A DNA stretch of 64,000 bases from Roridomyces roridus (Eukaryota; Basidiomycota; Agaricomycetes; Agaricales; Mycenaceae), in the NCBI GenBank assembly GCA_029378245.1, contig JARKIF010000105.1, forward strand, positions 51,518 through 115,517, written 5' to 3'. Within the stretch, counting starts at the first letter, position 1. Each line of letters opens with the position of its first letter. Made by a program: the position numbers and the translations under genes. This document shows, one piece after another, positions 55,676 to 64,000 of the stretch. Under the pieces are notes generated by a model. The model was not told the DNA's origin, searched no databases, and worked only from the letters and a program-made list of their open reading frames with translations.

Positions 55676-58522
55676 ATGAGCTCAGTCCACTCTGACGCCG
55701 AAAAGCACCAGCCCAAGACCGCTGTCGGCGACGACGACGACGCTGGCAGCAGTGTTCAAACCCTCATCGAACGCGCCCGTGCGGAGGGTATCAAACCCAT
55801 TTTCTTGGCCAAGTACGTCGTCGTCGAACTCGTCGTATGGGGCGATACTCAGTTCGCCTGGTCCATCAGAGTCAAAGCTCTCAACGATGCAATCACCGAG
55901 TGCGGGATGGGTCGGTATGTTGCCTGCTTTGACTTTTTCCCTCGTTCTCTGACCTCGGAACGCAGGTATCAGGTATGTGTGTCCACTATGTATGCAAGTG
56001 GGGGCACCGTCGCGTCATCGAAGGAGAAGCACGGACGTAACGCAATCCCCGCCGTTAACGCGACGGGAGGCTCCACCCACTTCGTGGGCGTCCCGGTCCC
56101 GGGTCCTGTGACTAACCACCCCGCTTCCAGTACGAATTATTCCTCAGCGCCGGTACGTTCCACGCATGCCGTGTATCTCCGTCTGATGTTTCTCAGGGTT
56201 CGGGTTCGTGAATTGAAAACATTGATACTGAGAGTGGTATTTCTGATTCATCTGTTGGTTCAGCTGGTTTGCCGATAGTACGCTCGTGTTCTACCCCGTA
56301 ACCAATCCATCCATTGATCCGCCGTCTTTCCAGATATCTGGCTTCAAGCTATCGCCATCTTGATGCCTGCCATCGCCAACCAAGTGAGTGGACACCAAGT
56401 GGTCGTGCCAAGCTCACTCAATCAATTGTGTAGCACAATTTTCCAGACTACAATAGCAACATCAGAATGGCTACATTCGCATTATATTGCGGTCTCATCG
56501 TCGGCGTAAGTGCTTATTAGATTGGAATTCTGATGTCTGTTCAATTTACTAGGCATCATTCTGGGGCGCATCTTGTGATGTGATTGGCCGTCGCACGGCG
56601 TGGAACGCGACTTTGTTTTTGTCCGGGATATTTGGAGTCGCGTGCGTGTTTTTTTCGTGTTGAGAATCGTTCTCCATTGAGTCTTGCTTTGAAGAGCCGG
56701 TGCCTCTCCCAATTTCGTCACTTTGTGTGGTGCGTATCTCCCTCTTAATCCCCAAACTTTCTGGTAATCGCCACTAGCGATGCTCGCCTGCATCGGTAAG
56801 TCCATTTTCTCCCCGCCTTTCTTCTTCTTTTGATCAATCCTGACCAAATAGGCTTCGGAGTGGGCGGCAACCTCCCCGTTGACGGCGCCCTCTTCCTCGA
56901 GTTTCTACCAGGGAGCTACCAATATCTCCTTACTCTGCTTTCCCTTTGGTGGGCCGTGGGTCAGGTGGTGGCGTCCCTCATCTCTTGGGTGTTCTTGGCA
57001 AAGTATGTATCCGATCGCCGACTTAGGGGCTGAAACTTATAAATCCTGTTAGATTCTCGTGCGATCCAAGCCTAGTCGGCGTACAAGTTCTTCCAGACGG
57101 GAGTCTATACCGGTGCGATAATACAAACAACAATGGCTGGCGGTGTGAGTCGGCTTTCCAAATTCATCACAGTTTATTCAGCATGCACAGATTCGTACTA
57201 TACCATGGGCGCAATGATGCTCTTCTTGGCCGTGCTCAGGGTTTTTGTTTTCCCCATGGACGAATCACCGAAATTCCTGCTCAGTATCGGACGCGACCAA
57301 GCTGCCGTCGACGTAATCCATAGAGTGGCAAAGAAGAACGGGACGACGGTCAAGTTGACCTTACAAGACCTACACGACGCCGCTGCGCCGTACCTCGACC
57401 CTGCAGATGCAGACAAGGACACTTCCGAGGTGCCCGTGACCAAGTTTAGCACTTGGGAACTCGTGCGGAATAGTTTGTGCGTTTGTTTGAATTTCGGTTC
57501 AAGTTGGATTTACCACTGACGACTTTCAGCGACGACGTCAACGGCGAGAATATCAAGGGCTTGTTCTGTACACCACGTCTGGCGTATTCCTCCAGTCTCA
57601 TCATTTTCATTTGTGCGTCGACTTTCGTTTCGTTGATGTTGAAACCTAAATGTTTATTTAGACGGCGCTGTCGGACTCGCCTACCCATTGTTCAACTCTT
57701 TCCTGTGCGTCGTTCTTTCAACAAACCTTCTATCCGACTGAACATCCATTCCAAAGGGGAGCATATCTGTCCACCCGAGAGAAAGAGACCGGGTCGACAA
57801 GTATTGATGCTACCTATTGTGAGTGGGCCATTTGTCATGTTCAAATTGGCGCGACGCCCATATGTTATTTAGCGGCATATGCGTACCAAGCGGCCTGCGG
57901 TGTCGCAGGGTCACTGCTCGCAGCAGTCATGGTCCAATGGTCGCGCACCGGTCGCAAGTATTCCCTCGGGTCAGTATTTCTGGGTGAACAAACTGAATTG
58001 TTGACCGATTCGGTACAGATTCTTCACCATCATGTCTGGCGTTTTCCTCTTCGCCCTCACGTTCGTTTCTCTTCTAATTTTTCTGCGTGTGGAACTGAGA
58101 ATCCATCAATACAGAGCCGCAAAGACTTCAACCCAAGTAAACGCCCTCGTCTCCATCGCCAGTTTCTGGGAAAACGCATTTTACGGTGTACTCTACGGAT
58201 ACGCACCAGAGGTCTTCCCCACGCCACGCCGCGGCACAGGAGATGCCTTGGCCGCCGCCGCAAATCGGATAACGGGACTGTTCGCACCTAGTGAGTCGAC
58301 TCCCTGTACAATTTCAAGTCGAGTCTCATTTGCAACCGTCTAGTCATCGCCGTGTATAGCAAGGCTGGACAAACGCCCAACGGGTACGTGTATAAGTCTC
58401 TTCCCGACTCATGAACTAACCAAGTCTTTAGACCGGTATATGCAAGCGCTGGTATATTCGTATTCACAGGTTTGGTGATGTTCCTCCTTCCCATTGAAAC
58501 CGCTGGAGTGACTGCGTTGTGA
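55676..58522 (+). CDS. MFS transporter, copy 1
   Basis: Major-facilitator membrane transporter, about 500 residues in many exons. A hydrophilic N-terminus (MSSVHSDAEKHQPK) precedes helix 1. Two 7-nt micro-exons (55,966-55,972, GTATCAG; 56,197-56,203, GGTTCGG) complete GMGRYQ and AGFGWFAD. DIWLQ, GASFWGASCDVIGRRTAW (the helix 2-3 GxxxDxxGRR motif), GFGVGGNLPVDGALFLEFLP, FPMDESPKFLLSIGRD (PESP-like end of helix 6), YGYAPEVFPTPRRGTG and GLVMFLLPIETAGVTAL follow. It belongs to the sugar/organic-solute proton-symporter branch; substrate unknown. The pair with 58,737-61,513 is tail-to-tail. Every joint I checked is canonical. Confidence 0.9.
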
Positions 58523-58736
58523 ATACCTAAAATTTTCCAGTGTCGATACCCACTGTATTTCGTATGTACGCGCCATACAAGTATCATTATCAAAGTCATT
58601 ATAGTGCCTACGTGCACCTACATCCAAAAAGCATAACCTAGCCAGTTGAAGACTAGATAGATAGACATCTTCAACCAGGTCGACATCCCCGGCCAGTTGA
58701 AGGCAACAACCGCTCGCAAGCCGTCAGTAAGATAAA

Positions 58737-61513
58737 TCACAGCCTAAACATGTCTCAGCTTCGCCCCCCGAAAGAAACAAATAAAGTATACGTACGCAGT
58801 CGTCCCCACGGTTTCAATCGGCAGGAGGAACATAGTGAGACCCGTGAAAATGAATATTCCGGCGCTGGCGTATACGGGACTATGTTCGAAATCAGTCAGT
58901 TGACTCTGATTTTAAACCCAACCACGACGCACCCATTCGGCGTCTTTCCAGCGTTACTATACACGGCGATGACTACTCCAGTTAGAAAGATGCGACATAT
59001 TTCAAACATATCACTCACTGGGCGCGAAAAGACCAGTCACCCGGCTCGAAGCAGAGGCCAAGGCATCTCCGGTACCACGACGCGGCGTCGGGAACACTTC
59101 AGGCGCGTATCCATACAAGACTCCATAGAACGCGTTCTCCCAGAAGCTCGCAATCGAGACGAGGGCGTTCACTTGTACAGACGTCTTGGCCGCCCTAAAT
59201 CGAAGTGAGTAAAATATCCACGGAACTGGTGAGAACGCACGTGAGAGCAAACAGGAAGACACCAGCCATAATGGTGAAGAAACTGCATATCGTCAGCTTC
59301 ATTCACTTGAAATAATTCAACACTACTAACCCCATGGAAAACTTGCGCCCGGTTCGGGACCATTGGACCATGACGGCGGCAACGACGGATCCAGCGACAC
59401 CGCACGCGGCCTGGTACGTGTACGCAGCTGGGAAGATGAGCTTCGTGAATGTAAAGACAGAGTTTGACTCACAGTATGTCGCGTCGATGCTCGTAGAACC
59501 GGTTTCGGTCAGACGGGCAGCCAAGTAAGATCCCCTGAATAGGCCGTCTCAACGATAAAATGGAATAAATCAAGAAATGTACTCACAAGAAGGCGTTGAA
59601 GAGAGGGTAGGCCAGTCCAAGAGCGCCATCTGGAGAATTGTCAATAGTGTTGGTTGAAAGATGAAAAAAAAAAAAAATCCAACAAATGAAGATGATGAGA
59701 CTGGTAGACCAAGCCAACCGCGGTGTAGCGAACAGTCCCGTGATATTGTCACCGCTGAGATGTTCACTTGAAATGCATTAGTTGCGTCAGTCTACAAGCG
59801 AAAGACACTCACAAGCTGTTACGAATAAGCTCCCAAGTGCTGAATTTGGTCGTGGGGACTGAATAGACAGAGTCATTGTCAAGATACGGGAGAGCGGCGG
59901 TACGAAGATCTTCAACGGTGAGCGTCGAGGTCGTCTTGTTCTTCTTGGCAATGCGGTGAACGACGTCGACAGCTTCTTGGTCACGCCCAATGCTGACGAG
60001 GAATTTCGGCGATTCGTCCATCGGGAACACAAAGTACCGGAGAATGGCGAGGACCAGCATCAGGGCGCCCATCGTGTAGTACGAGTCTGCATATAAGTAT
60101 ACAAGCTTCAAAAAACAAGCAAAATACTCACATCGCCAGCCGTTGTTGTTCGAGTTGTCGCATTGGTACAGACTTCCATCCGGTTGTACCTGAACACCAA
60201 CCAAGGAAGTGTCGCACGAAAATCTGAGACGATGAGCTGGGATCAAGAACGAAATATGCAACTCACTTGGCCAAAAATATCCAAGAAATCAACGACCCGA
60301 CGACTTGGCCCACAGCCCACCAAAGGGAGAGTAGAGTCAACATATACTGGTGTGATCCGGGGAGGAACTCGAGGAAAAGAGCGCCGTCGACCGGCATGTT
60401 GCCACCGACTCCGAATCCTGGAAGAATGAGCAAGGAATAAAGGAGATTGACCGAACTTACCAATGCACGCAAGCAGGGCTGCGAAATAAGCCAACAATTT
60501 CGGAGAAGGGCACTCGGTACGCACCACACAGAGTAAGAAAATTCGGGGATGCTCCAGCGCTATCAAGTCGTAAGAAAAGGAATTGATCCGCGGAAAAAGA
60601 TACGCACGCGACACCGAAAATGCCAGAAAGGAACAAAGTTGCATTCCACGCGGTCCGTCTGCCGATGACATCGGCGCTCATACCCCAGAACGTCGACTAC
60701 ATAGTGAATGAATGAGATGAAGGGTATACAAACCAGATATTCTTACGCCAATGATTAACCCAACGTAGAGGGCAAAGGTCGCCATACGAATGTTGCTAGA
60801 ATAATCGGGGAAGTTGTGCTACAAGGTTTGGTTCAATTTTCTACTGTAGATGAATAAACTCACCTGGTTCGCAATGGCGGGCATCACGATAGCGATGGCT
60901 TGCAGCCAAATATCTAGGGGCATTACACGTCAATGGAAGCCATTCGAGAAGCACCGGGGACGTACTATCTGCGAACCAACTACCGAAGCAAGGTCACAAG
61001 AGCACCACAAAAAAGGAAGTATCTCCACGAACCCGAAACCTGGCGAAACAAAGCTCAACTACGACGCAAAAGGAAAGATCAAGGACGCACCGGCACTGAA
61101 GAACAGCTCATACTAGGCAGGAAAGTATCAGTCATACGACCAGGGAACCGCGCGGGAGCGGTGATTGACAGGAATGAGATGTGGAGCCGCCTCCCACCAA
61201 ACGCCACGCACGTATGAGACGAACATACCTGGTACCTATGCCCCCAATGAGTCCCGAATTTCAAGTACAGAGACGGAAACGCACCGTCCCATCCCACAGT
61301 CCGCAATCGCATCATTCAGCACCTTCATCCTGGAAAAGAAAGCATATATAAAGACGTCGGGCGTCGTAGATAACGAGCGTACTTTGCGAGAAAGATGGGC
61401 TTGATAGCTTCATTGCGAGCTTTCTTGAGCAGATCTTGGACACTGCTGTCGTCGGCCACTTTCTCGGAGGCAGGGTCGACGATGTCGTTGGTCTTCTCGG
61501 AGTGGATGCTCAT
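58737..61513 (-). CDS. MFS transporter, copy 2 (inverted paralogue)
   Basis: Runs from the ATG at 61513 (MSIHSEKTNDIVDP) to TGA at 58737. Same family and intron plan as copy 1, including two 7-nt micro-exons (61,229-61,235, GTACCAG; 61,033-61,039, GTTTCGG). Landmarks: ADVIGRRTAWNATLFLSGIF, GGNMPVDGALFLEFLPG, FPMDESPKFLVSIGRD, YGYAPEVFPTPRRGTGDAL, FLLPIETVGTTA. Unlike copy 1, an intron splits the very end: GC|GTACG..TTTAG|GCTGTGA. An A-rich run near 59,670 lies in an intron. It is likely a plasma-membrane proton-coupled transporter; substrate unknown. Confidence 0.9.
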
Positions 61514-62642
61514 GGTCGTACGAGAAGAAGAAAAGACACTTTGTTTGCGTCAATGATCGGCATGCGGAAGCGACGCACGTTGGGCTGTAGCCGACATTCC
61601 GGCTCATCTTTTTGGGAAGTCCGATTGCCTTAAACAAGAAGCCGTTCCGTTGGCCTGTTGGGCCTGGCTAAAACAAGTAAGATTGAGATACCGCAGTCCC
61701 GCAAGGGGCACATACCAAAATGTACAACCAAATTTATTCCCTTAAGGCACACGTGGGTGCGTGCCAAGCGCGTGCCGATTATTTTGCAAATTCAATTGCG
61801 CGGAAGAATGTGATTCCGAAATGAGGGAAAACATGAAGTTCCCGTGGTTGAATCAAGTTAAATCGGTGTCAGGACGACCCAACCAAGACTTACTTGAGGA
61901 GAACTGGGCACACTTGGAAGCCTCTGTTAAATTCAACTTCAGTCTTCAGAAACGGACAAGAAGACAGCCGGAAAGCCTCGGAAAACTCGTGCTTGCGGTT
62001 CAATTACATAATGTTGGGACCAGACTCTCAGACTCTCAGACTCTCACAGTTGAAGATCAGAAGATGTAACTGTGCCCTCAGACTCGGATTCGGACATGAT
62101 TCATCTCAGCATCTTTAGTACCTCTATCGTACTGCTTTCCTCGGTCGAAGTCATTTGAGAAACGCTCGTCTATATACTCCCACAGACCGAGATTACCTAT
62201 GCTCGTCTGAGCTCGACTCAGCTCGAGCTGATGGGATGGGAGTTTTATTTAGGCAACTCAAGTCCATCCTCGGCGACTCGGATTCCTCGCTCACAGTCAC
62301 GATCGACTTCATTCTCAAAGGACTCATGAAATACGGTAAATAATCGAGTCGACCGCATTTATTGATTCGTTGAACCATGAACCAGGAGCTCGATGGTACG
62401 TGCCTCGGAGTTCCACTATAGTCATCGCAATGTCGAGCGTCGCAGGCCAGTACTAACATCTACGGCTTGTAAGGCTACTAGACACTTGTACATCCACTGC
62501 AGTGAAGCTCAGCACAAGCACCTCATCTGAGTCTTAGGTGCTACTTGCCCGCTGCCAGCGCAAAAACCACTCCCCGAGGGCCCTAGCTTCTCTGCGCCCG
62601 TCGAGGCAAACTCGAAACATGTTGAAATCCCTGCAAGAAAAA
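61514..62642. other. Intergenic region
   Basis: Over 1.1 kb with no supported gene. CAGACTCT is repeated at 62,021-62,045. Several GAGCTC/CTCGAG-type short palindromes occur around 62,205-62,230. Confidence 0.5.
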
Positions 62643-62690
62643 AAGGCGACGCCGGGAATCGAACGGAGGACCGTGTAGTCTCACATGCCG
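62643..62690 (-). tRNA. tRNA-like 3' fragment followed by a Pol III T-tract
   Basis: The minus strand has a T-loop-like CGTTCGATTCCCGG, then GCGTCGCC and a run of eight T. The T-stem pairs badly and no D-arm or good anticodon loop precedes it, so this is a degraded tRNA or tRNA-derived element rather than a working gene. Confidence 0.35.
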
Positions 62691-62787
62691 TCCAGTAGGG
62701 ATGAAAAAGAGAAACCTCCATGTCTTGTAGTATGATTTTGAACGCGATTATGCAGGAAGCAGACAAAATTGCCCTCCAGTGCAAAAG

Positions 62788-62885
62788 TGGACACACTGGG
62801 ATTTGAACCCAGGACCGCATACAATTGAAGCCGGCGTCGAACCGGCCGCTGCAAAGCATGAGTGATAACCCTACACCATGTGCCC
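62788..62885 (-). tRNA. tRNA-Ala (anticodon TGC) with a 26-nt intron
   Basis: Acceptor stem GGGCACA/TGTGTCC has the G3-U70 pair that identifies tRNA-Ala, with discriminator A. The D-arm is GTGT..TCAC; the anticodon stem is CATGC/GTATG around loop TTTGCA-(intron)-T, anticodon TGC; the T-arm CTGGG-TTCAAAT-CCCAG pairs perfectly. The 26-nt intron sits between positions 37 and 38, the standard place, and carries a GCCGG/CCGGC hairpin. CTTTT follows as Pol III terminator. Confidence 0.92.
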
Positions 62886-64000
62886 GTTAAGATCGGTCTG
62901 TGAGGAGGCTGAGAAGGTAGAGAAGTGCCCAGGCTGACCAGAAACGAAAAGGAATTCGGCGGCGCAGTTGATAACGCAAGGAGTGTGAAGTTGGTATGTT
63001 GGGCCTTGCTGCATAAGCCAAGTTGAACTTCAAATTTGGGAACATGAAGCATAGACACAAGTCTCTAAGAATGCAAGAGAAGCGTTCATAACCGATAGCC
63101 GGCCAAGTTCTGTAAGAGGCAGAGAGAGAAACGAGAGGAGTGAGCCAACGGTGATCATGATGCCCAAAGTACCAGGTGTAGTTGGCCAAAGCCGGATGTG
63201 CCCTGACACCGGCAGGCTAGTGTTACACCACAGTGTGTGCTCCCTGAGAGCAAGGAATGTTCAGGAGAGAAGGGAAGAAAATGAGGGAGCCACTGAGGTT
63301 ATTATCATAGGACTCGCAGGAAGTTGAGGGAGACCAAGAAGTCGGAAATCAGTCAAAGCACAGCTGAAAAGCAAGACATCATCCCCAGAAGAAGTCTGAG
63401 AAGTTCTCCCAGTTGGACTGCGGGAAATAAACAGAAGCATGACAGCATGACGATTTGCAGGACAGACACGACTTGGAGAGCGCTGCGATCCGAACATATA
63501 AAAGACAGATACGACTTGGACCGGGGCGTCGTTGACGAGGGCACGGTTCCCTCCATTCCCGGGATGTGGGAATCGACGCGGGATCCAGATGTTGCAGAGC
63601 GATGAGTAGCCTGTAGAGACTGTAATGCGTTCAGAAGAACGAGTTGGGAGCGGGAATGAGCATCCGAGGACAGCCACAAATTAGTTGGTGTAGTTGGACA
63701 AACCACCAAGCGCAATGAGTGAAACCCCTACACCATGTCTCGCTTCATGGACTGTGAACATGCTGCTGCATGCACTGGCAAAAGACACAGCCAGAGTAAA
63801 TTTTAGAGCTTATGCAGAGCTCAGAAGGAAGGAAAGTTGAATTCAAGTATCGGTCAAGGCCCAAGGAACCGACACAGTCAGAGCTCCAGAGAGTCACTGG
63901 GCGGGGACGATCAGTGGACGCATTGCGAAGGTGCTTCCGGAAAATAAACGGTGGGATCGTTCGAGCGGGTGGCTACCAGAAGAGGTGTCGCCGCGTCCAG
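62886..64000. other. Right-end region with tRNA-like debris, no protein gene
   Basis: 1.1 kb without a coding model. The minus strand around 63,197-63,240 resembles the 5' half of a tRNA (GTGGTGTAACACTAGCCTGCCGG). 63,713-63,737 resembles the 5' half of the tRNA-Ala (GTGTAGGGGTTTCACTCAT on the minus strand). The phrase GTGTAGTTGGMCAAA occurs at about 63,176 and 63,687. This suggests a tRNA-derived (SINE-like) element cluster. Confidence 0.35.

Overview
The window is nuclear DNA of a mushroom-forming basidiomycete (Agaricomycetes, probably Agaricales and possibly Mycena-like; the genus is inferred). The evidence is dense genes on both strands, many short introns of about 45-65 nt with GT..AG borders and CTNAC-type branch sites, TATA boxes 50-110 bp before some starts, and typical fungal families: P450s, a GPI-anchored aspartic protease, a serine carboxypeptidase, F-box families, MFS transporters, profilin and triosephosphate isomerase.

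Layout. 0-2.4 kb: left-truncated P450 (-) and a short-chain dehydrogenase (+). 2.4-11.8 kb: a tandem duplication of a HAD-like gene plus an F-box/WD40 gene; the first unit is collapsed, with the F-box gene reduced to a fragment fused behind the HAD stop. 12-16.5 kb: triosephosphate isomerase (with a GC-AG intron), a small protein, a PhzF-family protein and a coiled-coil protein, all (-). 16.5-19.1 kb: gene-poor, with decayed coding traces. 19.1-25.7 kb: secreted aspartic protease (+), single-pass membrane protein (-), S10 carboxypeptidase (-). 26.5-30.8 kb: two more coiled-coil genes related to the 15-16.5 kb gene, then profilin (-). 31.5-33.7 kb: complete P450 (+). 33.7-37.4 kb: three tandem F-box-like paralogues (-), the first a pseudogene; a fourth, inverted copy lies at 54.2-55.1 kb. 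37.6-40.8 kb: TFIIIC-type subunit. 41.4-47 kb: secreted lectin-like protein, aldo/keto reductase, 2OG-Fe(II) dioxygenase, SET-domain protein and A/B-barrel protein. 47.7-48.6 kb: secreted repeat protein full of Trp-Lys-Arg sites. 49.6-51.8 kb: tandem membrane-protein genes with conserved micro-exons, one copy with a lost splice acceptor. 55.7-61.5 kb: tail-to-tail pair of MFS transporters. 62.6-64 kb: intron-containing tRNA-Ala and tRNA-like debris.

The genes do not form one obvious pathway. The recurring theme is local gene duplication followed by decay of one copy. The strongest candidate for an undescribed system is the Kex2-type repeat-peptide precursor at 47,698-48,553: a signal peptide, about twelve KR sites, two classes of tandem peptide ending in SPDW, and repeats carried on in-frame exons. 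Gene models were built by eye from splice sites, reading frames and paralogue comparison. Protein lengths marked as computed come from summing exons.
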